Assembly (NCBI RefSeq): GCF_033568475.1
Contig: NC_133120.1
Span: forward strand, 85,082,151 to 85,146,150
DNA length: 64,000 nucleotides
Direction: 5' to 3'
DNA from: Henckelia pumila
Lineage: Eukaryota; Streptophyta; Magnoliopsida; Lamiales; Gesneriaceae
Part shown: positions 48,898 to 59,080 of the stretch, in pieces
Position numbering within the stretch: the stretch's first letter is position 1
How the letters are laid out: every line of letters starts with the position of its first letter
Program-made: the position numbers and the translations under genes
Notes under the pieces: generated by a model
What the model saw: the letters and a program-made list of their open reading frames with translations, nothing else
Told to the model about the DNA's origin: nothing
Databases searched by the model: none

Positions 48898-51800
48898 CAT
48901 TGTGGACCCAAAAGAACTAAAGGGTACCAAAACAATTCTTTTCAGGGAACTAGGAAAACTGTTCTCCCTAGCATATGGTATCTAGACAGTGGATGTTCTA
49001 GACATATGACGGGGAACAAGGATCTACTCCAATCAGTCAAACCTAAGGAGAAGGGAACAGTCACCTTTGGAGACAACAGCAAAGGAGTCATTGAAGGCAT
49101 CGGCTCAATAGGTATATCTAATTCTTGCCTGATTGATGATGTACTCCTAGTGAAAGGGCTTAAGCATAATCTACTAAGCATAAGTCAATTGTGCGATAGA
49201 GGTTATGAAGTCAAATTCACTCCCCAACACTGCACTATATCACTCACGACTGACAAATCAATAAATTTCAAAGGATATAGAAGTGAAAATGTTTACAAGG
49301 TTTCTTTAAACAATTTATCTTTATCAAATATTAAAAGCCTTGTATCCTTGAATGTTGATGACAACATTCTTTGGCATAGACGACTAGGTCATGTTGGTCC
49401 TAGTACCATAGAAAAACTTTTTAAACTTGATTTAGTTGTTGGTATGCCAAAACTCAATTTAAAATTAGATTCTATTTGTGATGCATGTCAACTTGGCAAA
49501 CATACAAGGAAATCTTTTAAAAGCAAAAATTTTATATCTACTTCTATGCCCCTTGAACTTCTTCACCTAGATCTATGTGGTCCCTCGAGGAACGCTAGCC
49601 TAGGAGGGAAGCTTTATGCATTTGTCATTGTGGATGATTTTTCACGTTACACGTGGACATTGTTTTTAGCCCACAAAAATGATGCCTTTGATTATTTTAA
49701 AACTTTTGTCAAACGAGTTGAGAATGAGAAAAATCTTTCAATAAAGCAGATCCGTAGTGAACACGGAACTGAATTTCAAAATGAGAGTTTTTCAAACTTT
49801 TGTGAAGAGAAAGGCATCGGTCATAATTTTTCTTGTCCTAGGACTCCTCAACAAAACGGGGTCGTTGATAGGAAAAATAGGACACTTGTGGAGATTGCGA
49901 GGACCATGATATGTGAGCATTCTCTACCAAAATATTTTTGGGCTGAAGCAATGAACACTGCCTGTTACATTATCAATCGCGTATCAATAAGACCAATTCT
50001 CAAGAAAACTCCATATGAATTATGGAGAGGGAGAAAGCCTAACATTTCTTACTTTCGAGCTTTCGGTTCCAAATGCTACATACATAACAATGGTAAGGAC
50101 AACCTTGGCAAATTTGATGCCAAATCCGACAAAGGTATCTTTCTCGGATATTCTACCTCAAGTAAGGCCTTTAGAGTTTTTAATAAACGCACTTTACTTG
50201 TTGAAGAATCTATGCATGTTATTTTTGATGAATCTATGTCTACTATTGTTCGCACTAACATTGATGATGTAGAATTACTCGAAGAAGAGTTGGCTTCCTC
50301 AAGCCTAAATGATATAGATGTTTCCGTTGAGGAAACACCACTTCCGAAGGATTGGACGCTTCACAAAGATCACCCAATGGATCTTATCATCGGAAGTCCT
50401 TCGAAGGGAGTAGCCACTCGTTCTTCTCTTAATAATATTTGTAATCATCTTGCCTTTGTTTCGCATGTTGAACCTAAATGCATAGATGATGCTTTGTTAG
50501 ATGATGCATGGATAATTGCGATGCAAGATGAGTTGAATGAGTTTAAACGCAATGATGTTTGGATTCTTGTTCCTAGGCCGCATGATAGATCTATCATTGG
50601 CACTAAATGGGTGTTTAGAAATAAACTTGATGAGCATGGCACTATCACTAGAAATAAAGCTAGGCTTGTTGCTAAAGGATATAGTCAAGAAGAAGGCATA
50701 GATTATGATGAAACTTATGCGCCTGTTGCTAGACTAGAATCCATTCGCATGCTACTTGATTTTGCTTGCTCTAGAAATTTTAAGTTATTTCAAATGGATG
50801 TCAAAAGTGCCTTTCTTAATGGTGAATTGAAAGAAGAGGTTTATATTGAGCAACCTGATGGCTTTGTTGATCTTTCTTTGCCTAATCATGTGTTTAGACT
50901 AAACAAAGCATTGTATGGTTTGAAACAAGCTCCTCGAGCTTGGTATGATAAACTGTCTACTTTCTTGATTTCAAATGGTTTTTCAAGAGGAAAGATCGAC
51001 ATTACCTTATTTACCAAGAATGTCAAAAATGATCTTTTGATCGTGCAAATTTATGTTGATGATATAATTTTTGGTTCTACTGACGAAACTCTTTGTCAAG
51101 ATTTCTCCAAGCTTATGCAGGAACACTTTGAGATGAGCATGATGGGGGAACTTAACTATTTCCTCGGATTGCAAATCAAACAGTGTAAAGATGGGTTCTT
51201 TGTGAACCAAAGCAAATACATTAAGGAGATTCTAAAGAATTTTGGGATAGAAAACACCAAATCATCTTCCACACCTATGAGCACAGCAATCAGACTCGAC
51301 AAGGATGAAAATGGTAAAACTGTAGATCAATCTTCCTTTTCGTAGTATGATTGGCTCCTTATTATATGCTACTGCTAGTAGACCGGACATTATGTTTAGT
51401 GTTTGCTTGTGTGCACGATTTCAATCATGTCCAAAGGAATCACATTTGTTCGCCATAAAACGCATTTTCAAATATCTTTCAAATACTCCAAATCTCGGCT
51501 TGTGGTATTCGAAAAATTCTTTCTTTGATTTAAAAGCTTATTGCGATGCCGACTTTGGTGGATATAAGGTGGATAGGAAAAGCACTAGTGGAACTTGTTT
51601 CTTTTTAGGAAACTGTTTAGTTTCTTGGTTTTCAAAGAAACAAAATTGTGTTGCGTTATCAACGACCGAAGCCGAATATATGGCTGCCGGTAGTTGTTGT
51701 GCGCAAATTCTTTGGATGAAGCATCAATTGCTCGACTATGGCGTCTCTTTTTCAAAAATCCCTATTTTCTGTGACAACACTAGCGCCATTTGTCTTACAA

Positions 51801-51994
51801 AGAATCCGATTCAACATTCACGCACCAAACATATTGACATTCGTCATCATTTTATTCGTGACCACATCGAACGAAATGAAGTTGAACTTCAATATGTTGA
51901 CACAACTAATCAAATTGCTGATATTTTTACAAAACCACTAGATGAAAATACTTTTATTCGTTTGCGTGGTGAACTTGGCATGATTGAGTTGTAA
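48898..51994 (+). pseudogene. pol: Copia Pol: protease, integrase, RT, RNase H, frameshifted
   Basis: The open frame begins after TAA at 48897. Protease: [13 protein letters not shown] (before and over the first ATG at 49006). Integrase: [15 protein letters not shown] with CDACQLGKH, then the core. Its second catalytic position reads IRSEHGTEF (family: Asp) and its third [11 protein letters not shown] (family: Glu), so both acidic catalytic residues are exchanged. [42 protein letters not shown] and active-site YVDDIIFGS. At 51337-51340 a run of four T in place of three shifts the frame to a TAG (51343-51345). The rest of RT/RNase H continues from 51347 (SKSTSGTCFFLG-like region, STTEAEYMAAGSCCAQ, TKHIDIRHHFIRD) to 51994. 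The product would lack RNase H. Confidence 0.9.
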
Positions 51995-52029
51995 TCACTT
52001 GTAGGCATAAATTAAAATTTAATGTCATA

Positions 52030-52040
52030 TTAAGGGGGAG
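52030..52040 (+). promoter_or_regulatory. Internal PPT-like tract after pol
   Basis: TTAAGGGGGAG lies about 40 bases after the pol stop. A second, AAAGGGGGAGAA, is at 53949-53960. Repeated PPT-like tracts in the post-pol region are a Sirevirus hallmark. Confidence 0.5.
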
Positions 52041-52194
52041 CTTAACATTAAATTCGAGCAAATTAATTTTGGATAATACAAATCAATTGTATTTATTCAA
52101 AATTAAGAAGCTCACATTTTTATGTGAATTATTTGCTTAAATGTTAAATAAAATAAATTTTAAAGAGTCGAAATCATGCATTCTTCCTAAGGCA

Positions 52195-52538
52195 GATCGG
52201 AACCACCGCTCCAGATCGGAACCACCAATCCAGATCGGAACCACCGATCCAGATCAGAACCTCCGATCTGTATCCCGCCACTTTTCATCTTGCGCGGTAA
52301 TTTTTCCCTCCAAGATGCCGATCGGAACCACCGATCACGATCGGAACGTCCGATCCCCATCTAATCCGACTTTTCAAATTACTTTTCACCGCCTTATCTT
52401 TAATTACCGCCTCAGGATCGGAACGTCCGAAGCCTGTTCGGAGCTTCCGATCGACACGTGGCCTTACCTCAGTGGACCGCACGATCGGAACGACCGATCC
52501 AGATCGGAGCTTCCGATCGTTCCATCCCCTATAAATAT
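52195..52538 (+). promoter_or_regulatory. Internal palindrome array plus TATA box before the env-like ORF
   Basis: At least nine GATCGGAAC..CCGATC-type units fill 52195-52518 (for example GATCGGAACCACCGATC and GATCGGAGCTTCCGATC). CTATAAATA follows at 52530-52538, and the ATG of the extra ORF is 83 bases after the start of TATA. The order and spacing copy the LTR promoter at 46148-46627, though the units have diverged (C rather than G after GATCGGAA). This is a strong candidate for a separate promoter. Confidence 0.6.
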
Positions 52539-52613
52539 CAGATCGCTCATTCCGATTTCTTGCACCTAAAAATCTTCTCTTATCTCTATTTTATCTGATT
52601 CCAACATATTAAA

Positions 52614-53834
52614 ATGCATGTCAAACGCCGTCGCGATCAGGCGAGTTCTAGTCGTCCTATTATTGTCCGTGATCCTACCCAACCAGCTGTGTCTAGGCCC
52701 ATTCCTGATGATTATTTACATCGTCAGATTCATCCGGGTCGTATCTTAGATACTACCTACTTGGCCCAATCTCATCTCCTACTGTTGAACTTAATCAATG
52801 CTCAACATTGGGAATCTTTTTTCCAGCCATCTGTCCCCGACCGAATCTTTCCTCCACTGATTCACGAGTTTTATGCCAACCTTGAACTCGAATTAGGGCA
52901 TGGTGATATCACCATTGCCACTATCGTTCAAGGTAGGCATATCATTTTTTCTTCTGCTGATCTGTCCTCCTGGTTTGATCTTCCCAGGAATGGACCCGGT
53001 GAATACTTTTCCCAAACTTGGCCACAAAATGATCCAAACTTTGATCGTGATCTCTTTCTTTCTACTATTCTCGGTCGTCAAGCCACTGCTGCTGACGATC
53101 GAATCCATCTCAAGAGTCTTTGTCCTGATTTCCAAATCATTCAAAAACTCATCACCACATCTATAGTTCCCCGCAGTGGAGACCTCTCCACTTGCAAATA
53201 TCTGGATTTATATATTCTTTTTCATATCATCTCCTCTCGACCTTTTAACCTTCCGCGCCTTGTTATGCAGACTATGCATCACACGGCAACGAAGGCTAAA
53301 AAGGTTTCCTTTCCTTTTGCCCGGTTTATTAACCGGATTTTGAGTCATTTTGATATTGATTTTGAGGGGATCCCTTCTCTTGAAATCTAGTCGAGTCATA
53401 TCATCAACCATCAGTCTATTATCAGGATGGATTTATCTTGGAATCCTGTGTATTCTCGATGGGTTGATGATCCTAGTCGAGCTTTTTCTAGATTTTCTCC
53501 TATTTCTGATTTTCATCGAGACTTTTCCTCTCTTCCTCACTCTATCCAAACCAAAGGCTTTCCGACTGGTCCGCCCAACACTGATATTCCATCCTCTTCC
53601 AGTTTTGAGGCCTTTGCGTCTACCATTGGTGATCTTCCTTTCCAGGCTCCTGAGGTCCCTCCTACACCAATAAACCAATTTCCTAGCGACCGACTCTTCG
53701 AGGCTCTTCATCGCATTGAGACGAGTATGCACACTCATTTTACCGAGTTGACTGCTAGAGTTGCCTCTCTGGAGACTCGATTTGATGACTTCGCCGCTCG
53801 CTACCCTCCTCCGCAGCATGATGATGACTCTTAG
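52614..53834 (+). pseudogene. Env-like / plant transposon accessory ORF of the copia element
   Basis: The frame from ATG 52614 to TAG 53834 has 406 codons, interrupted by one in-frame TAG at 53388-53390. The N-terminus is basic (MHVKRRRDQ). The central domain has LIHEFYANLELELGHGD, GRHIIFSSADLSSWFDLP, GDLSTCKYLDLYILFHIIS and KKVSFPFARFINRIL, the same family as the remnant at 42924-43370. After the TAG the frame continues with MDLSWNPVYSRWVDD. The C-terminal helix FEALHRIETSMHTHFTEL then TARVASLETRFDDFA looks like a coiled coil. I see no signal peptide or transmembrane segment, so a true envelope role is doubtful; the function is unknown. Confidence 0.75.
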
Positions 53835-53959
53835 ATTTTTATTTTTATCTGTATTTTTTCTTCTTGCGTTGTATTAAAAATTTATTATTGTAAATGAAAT
53901 TGTTGAGTACTTTTTTAATTCTATGTTTCATTACTTTTTGTTTATCACAAAGGGGGAGA

Positions 53960-54060
53960 ATTAATGGTTAAAATATTAATTGGGATAAAATTTGTTTATC
54001 TGATAAAATATTAATTGGGATAAAGTTTGTTTATCTGATAAAATTTGTTTATCCGTTAAA
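53960..54060 (+). repeat. Short tandem repeat upstream of the copia PPT
   Basis: AATATTAATTGGGATAAA followed by TTTGTTTATCTGATAAAA occurs about twice in tandem (period about 36 bases), with a third partial copy, in noncoding DNA between the extra ORF and the PPT (AAAGAGGGAGAT, 54139-54150). Confidence 0.55.
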
Positions 54061-54138
54061 ATCTGTTGCTTATAAAAAATTGTTTATGATTATCGTATAT
54101 TTTATCTCCTGTTTTTAACCAAGTTTTGTGATTATCAA

Positions 54139-54150
54139 AAAGAGGGAGAT
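54139..54150 (+). other. Polypurine tract of the copia element
   Basis: AAAGAGGGAGAT directly abuts the 3' LTR start at 54151, the expected place for the plus-strand primer. Confidence 0.8.
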
Positions 54151-55428
54151 TGTTACGCCTTAAACGCATATAAATCTCTAATTATGAGATTAATGTTTTT
54201 AATGCATTAACAAGTCTTATTTCTCTATGTTTTGATGATTAACAAAACTAGGTTAAAATGTTACTAATATTTACATTGAGCTTATTACAGAGTTAAAATT
54301 TTCAAGATGAATTAAGACTAAATTCATACTCAAGATCAGAAACAAAATTCGAAGAAGTTTACTGCTACGGGATCGGAAGCTCCGATTGGAGATCGGAACC
54401 TCCGATCATGATCAGAAGCATCTTCGGAAGCTAAGGGTGGATCGAAAGCTCCGATCCTAGTTCGGAAGCTCCGATCTATTTCAGGGATTTTTATATTGTT
54501 CGGAATGCAGAACGGAAGCTACGAAGAAGAGGTTCGGAAGCTCCGATCTATGATCGGAAGGTCCGATCATTTTCTATGGAATATTATAATGTTCGGAAGC
54601 AGATCGGAGGCAACGAAGTGAAGCCGATCGGAAGCACCGAACGTGATCGAACGTTCCGATCCTGAACGGCCGCCTGATAATCTTGTCCGGAAGACTTTTG
54701 CCCGACACCATATTTATTGCGCCGATCGGAAGCTCCGAAGTGGATCGGACGTTCCGATCCTGTACACCCGCGTGTCTCAGAATTCAAATTTCGGAAGCTC
54801 CGATGCAGGGATCGGAAGTTCCGATCGATGCCAAAATTTCAGCTATAAAAGGAGGCATTCCGAGGCCATTCAATCTATCCCAACATCTTCAAGTCTCTCA
54901 ATCCTCTCAAGCATCATTCAAGCCATTTGTTGAGCAATTTGTAGCCCCTTTTGAGTGTTCAAAATATATTCACATATCGAGTTGTATTCGGGGTTGTAAT
55001 ATCGAGGGTTGTTAGTTTGTGAGTTGGTTGCTCGATTTTGTAAACACTTGTGTGTGAAGCCAAGTGTATTTTACGAGTGTTGAGGCTATCCTTGGAGCCC
55101 TTAAGGCCAAGAGTGTTGAGTTGTATCGGCGCGGTGATCGTGTCAAGTTGTAAGGCTATCCTTGGAGCCATCAAGGCCAAGACGTTCGAAGTGCTATTGG
55201 ATCCTTGGTTAATCGACTTAACCAAGAAGGGGAGACGTATACGATTTATTGTCGAACTTCCATAAACATCTCTTATCTCTTTTACTGCTTTATTTACATT
55301 ACGCATTTATTTACCGCACTTATTATTTGATTGCTTAAGTCTTCCGCTTGCGTACTTGCATAATCGCTTTAAATTGCTAAAGTTGCCAATAGAACCTAAA
55401 TCCCCCCCCCCCCCATTAGGTTCTAACA
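54151..55428 (+). repeat. 3' LTR of the copia element
   Basis: 1,278 bp, the same length as the 5' LTR, with TATAAAAG at 54844-54851 and the same palindrome array. A few array units differ (for example GATCGAAAGCTCCGATC), showing decay of the palindromes by single transitions. Confidence 0.93.
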
Positions 55429-56723
55429 GGAACATTTCTGTAATCAAACACCATAGATCAAACCGAAATCAAAGAATCTTAATACTAAATCCCATAATAT
55501 ATCATCATATTCATATGCACATTATGTTCTTGCTGATCTAATTTAATATCTTCTTATCATCAATCTTCTGTTAATCTGTACTAGGTTATTGCATCATCAT
55601 CTATCATGCAACATACACAGATATCTCAAATACGAACAAAATCATGTTCAGTTTTATTTCATCGAAGCAATAGTTCAATTCTTCAATTCAATTCACAAAT
55701 TCTCTTTTCTGATACAAAGGTTAAGATATAACAAAGCTTTCAGCTATCACATATCTCTTGCACCAATAACATAAACAGGTTAAAACAAAATAAATCGGTT
55801 ACCTGTAGTTCTCATTCTCAGGTGCAATTTCATTTTGATCCTCTGTATATTTCTGGAACTGTTTTTCATTCGAATCTTCTCAGAATTTAATTTGCTTCAA
55901 ACATATTCTATCACATCTGCTTGAAATGTCTTTACACTAATTGCTAGGATATCTCACTTCACAATGAGTGTAATAATTTCTATCATACTCTGTACTCAGA
56001 CTCAGATAAATCTGTCTCGGTCTGCTAGAGTTAAAGAACTACTTTCATTTCGTTTTCTTCATATCTGCTCTGGAATAGAAATCGTAGTTAAAGTTGTGAT
56101 TATCTCACACATTGCAACATATCTACAATTCCATTCCTTCTGCTTCATCATTCAGCTTCAGTTCTCATGACCCTGTCTATTTCTTTCATAAAATATTTCA
56201 GTAGTCAACATTTATTCAGATATAATCTTCAAATTCAAGCCATAATAAACAACTCAATCTTGAGCTTTTTCATCAAAATACTTCAGCTGGTTGTTAGGTC
56301 TCGAAGTTAGTATATAATCAATCTGATGCATCATACATCTGTATATTCAAAATATTGGCACAACTGATTCAGCTCTGCAAAACAACTTCTACCTGCAATA
56401 ACATATATTCATTCGCTGATATACTGTTCTGTTCAATCGGAGGTACTTCATTCAGCTGAGCAATATAGTTCTGTTCAATCTGACCATACAATTTTGTTCA
56501 GTTTGGGGTGCTTACGTCACCCAAAGAACATTGTTCTATTCACTTCTGGGTGCTTACATCACCCGGAGAAATCTTATAACAAATCAGTAAGAAAATTCAA
56601 AAATTTACAAATCATTAAATCAGACAGTTTAATTGCAAGAGTAGATCATGCTCACATGCAATTTATCAAATCATCAAATCACGTAATGCATAATCATGCA
56701 ATACTATAAATGCATGCTCACAT

Positions 56724-56735
56724 GCTCTGATACCA
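56724..56735 (-). other. Primer binding site of the minus-strand gypsy-type element
   Basis: TGGTATCAGAGC on the minus strand, five bases (ACAGG) from the LTR end, identical in spacing to the plus-strand Tekay element. It makes the LTR at 56741-59080 act as a 5' LTR for the left internal region. Confidence 0.88.
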
Positions 56736-56740
56736 CCTGT

Positions 56741-59080
56741 TGTGGGGCCTCGGGTTGCTAATCTTATTCTTAGGGCAATTAGAACTTAAACATCATTAAT
56801 TAAACAAGGAATGAATAAGATCAAACAAATTTTTTGTTTTTTTTCCAAATGGGAGTGCGCGGGGTCCGTCAAAAACAGTAGACCGAGCACAGAGGGGTGC
56901 GCGGGGTCGGTCAAAAAGAGCAGACCGTTTGCCTCCTCTAATCCAATTCTCGGTTTGGAAAATTTTGGGCTGCGCTCGGTCTGCTAAAAAGAGCAGACCG
57001 AGCACAACTCTGGGCAGTCTTGTGCTCTGGTTTTTTACAGCAAAATTTGATCCTTTCAACCCTTCCAATTCAATATAATGATCTCCCAAAACATGCAAAC
57101 ATACATAGAACAAGATCTAAACATGTTTATAACAAGTTGATACATCAAACCAACCATTAGAAATCTAACAAAAGCATGAAACTATACAAGGTGTTCATCA
57201 ACTTCTGAAGAACAACATTAATAAGTGTTTCCAACATGCTTGCTAGTCTTCTAAACTCATCAAATCAGCTATACAGCCCGAGTCCACATATATATCCTCT
57301 CTCAGGAGCTACCCTCGATGACCTTGGCCAGCTCTTGCCCCATCTGTTGCAATGCACACATACAAAACAAAGCAACAACTGGATAAACTGCGGTGAGAAA
57401 ACATTCTCAGTATAATCGACATATAAATGCGTTAAATAAATCATATCACTCTAATCGTAAACGACTCAACAATAGAATAAATAACGCATATATTGATCAA
57501 GAATTGATTCATATATCGTCGTTGCCATCAAGATTCGTAACCGATCTTGACATGGATATCCATCTATCGTAGTCGTCTCAGACTAGAAAATAAGATCGCC
57601 TCAGATCTTGGCATAGAATCAATTCATATCATCATCGTATCATAATCATATCGACTCAAAATCAAAGATCCACTACCTGAGATGGATCGACAACATCAAA
57701 ATCAAATCAAAACATAAACAAGTATGTGGTTTTTGCGGGACAACTCAAGAATAGTCGTTCTTGAGTTTCAAATCCCTGACTCGCAATGTCGTCATTATAC
57801 CTTTGTATTTCTTCGGTTTTGAATGCTTCAAATCTGAAACATAGCATCAAAACATTCATATCAAATGTCATTCTATTCAATCAATTCAAAATCATCAATA
57901 GATCTTCAATCAAAATCATTTCAAACCTTCTTCAAATATTTTTTCGGTTCAAAGTCTTCAATCTCGAGTCATCACATCTTATCACCGCTGAAATGAAGTA
58001 ATCAAATGCTATAACCATCAGCACTAGTTACAAACATGTTCGGCTCGACACTCCATACTCAAACTGAATCAAATACACAAATCAACGGCGTAGCGATTCA
58101 AAATCGGTAACCGACGACATATCGAAACCATTTTCAACTTCAATTATGGCTTCTCATCCACATATCAGAAAAATAACATCATATTCTCAGCATATCAGAA
58201 GTATACATTCGAGATACCTGCTGTGAAAACTCATTAGAAGTCATACGACTTCAAATAACCGATTCGACAACGATACGGAAAGATATAAACCATAAAAATC
58301 AAGATACATGCTCAACGTCTGATCTTTCCAACATACTTATTTCTAAATATATCAGAAACCTCACAATACTTACATCAAATCGAAGTCCTTGTCGCAAGGA
58401 TTCCAGAACACTTTTCGGAATTGAAATCGGATCGGAACAAAAGTTACGGGGTTTTGAACATCAGAATTTCAAAGAAAAGAAAAGGCTTCGGCTTCTCTGC
58501 TCAAAATTCTGAATTCCTTATGCCTTGTACACGTTGACATGCTGATAATCTCATAATAATTCTGATAACTTCAATCAATATTGCCATTTTGCCCCTGAAA
58601 CTTAGTAAATTGCAATTCAATCCTCGGCCTTCTTTTTAATTCAATTTCAATCCTAAATAATTTAAGAATATTAGAATTTAAATCAAAACTCTAAATATTC
58701 TCAAATTAAATATACTCGGATTAAAATTAAATAAATTCGGATTAAATCAATTAATCCCGGCCTTTTGCACTTCAGCCCTTGAAACTTCGATATTTCAAAT
58801 CAGTCTCTGATCGGGTTTCACCTTCGAATTAAATCATATTCATTCTCAAAACTTGGAATTTAATCTTAAATTCCATAAATATGCAAATCGAATATTTAAT
58901 CTTTTAATTTAAGAATTCCCGGAATTTAAATCTCAAAATCCGTAAATTCTCAAATTAAATATTTTCAGCTTGGAAATTAAATATATAATTTACATAACTT
59001 CTCAAATCAATATTTGCCCAAAATATGAAATTTAATTCTCCAATCCCATCATTAATAATTTAATATTTTCGAGCCTTACA
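56741..59080 (-). repeat. Shared LTR of the tandem gypsy-type element
   Basis: 2,340 bp on the minus strand from TGTAAGGCTC (59080) to GGCCCCACA (56741). A PBS lies beyond one end and a PPT beyond the other, so it serves as 3' LTR for the right internal region and 5' LTR for the left. Blocks near 58390-58450 match the Tekay LTR. A GC-rich cassette at 56850-57025 has inverted copies of CGGTCTGCT/AGCAGACCG, in the same relative place as the CpG cassette of the Tekay LTR. Confidence 0.82.

Larger units (their letters stand above)
45927..55428 (+). mobile_element. Ty1/copia element, Sirevirus-like, nested insertion
   Basis: 9,502 bp with two 1,278-bp LTRs (45927-47204 and 54151-55428), PBS, gag, pol, an extra ORF and a PPT. 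The duplication is GGAAC (45922-45926 and 55429-55433). The second copy of the host repeat shows the empty site at 61953-61957. [14 protein letters not shown] in RT, extra GGGGGAG tracts after pol and an env-like ORF point to the Sirevirus lineage. The LTRs differ at about 15-20 positions by eye, so it is young. It is defective now: gag and pol are separated by stops, RT/RNase H is frameshifted, the extra ORF has a TAG, and integrase residues are changed. Confidence 0.93.
43919..56740 (-). mobile_element. Left internal region of a tandem gypsy-type element (interrupted by copia)
   Basis: After removing the copia insertion (45927-55428 plus one TSD), this block matches 59950-62699 closely. It starts on the minus strand at the PBS (56724-56735) and ends abruptly at 43919, lacking the 3' end and its own 3' LTR. 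There is no intact ORF. Conserved short frames such as 44763-44954 look like a decayed gypsy integrase finger region (see the right copy). The ORFs at 43942-45119 and 55356-56709 are not genes. Confidence 0.75.

Noticed and set aside
52614-53834. A true viral envelope gene
   Set aside because: I see no signal peptide, transmembrane segment or fusion peptide; env-like is used only as the customary label for this ORF position.
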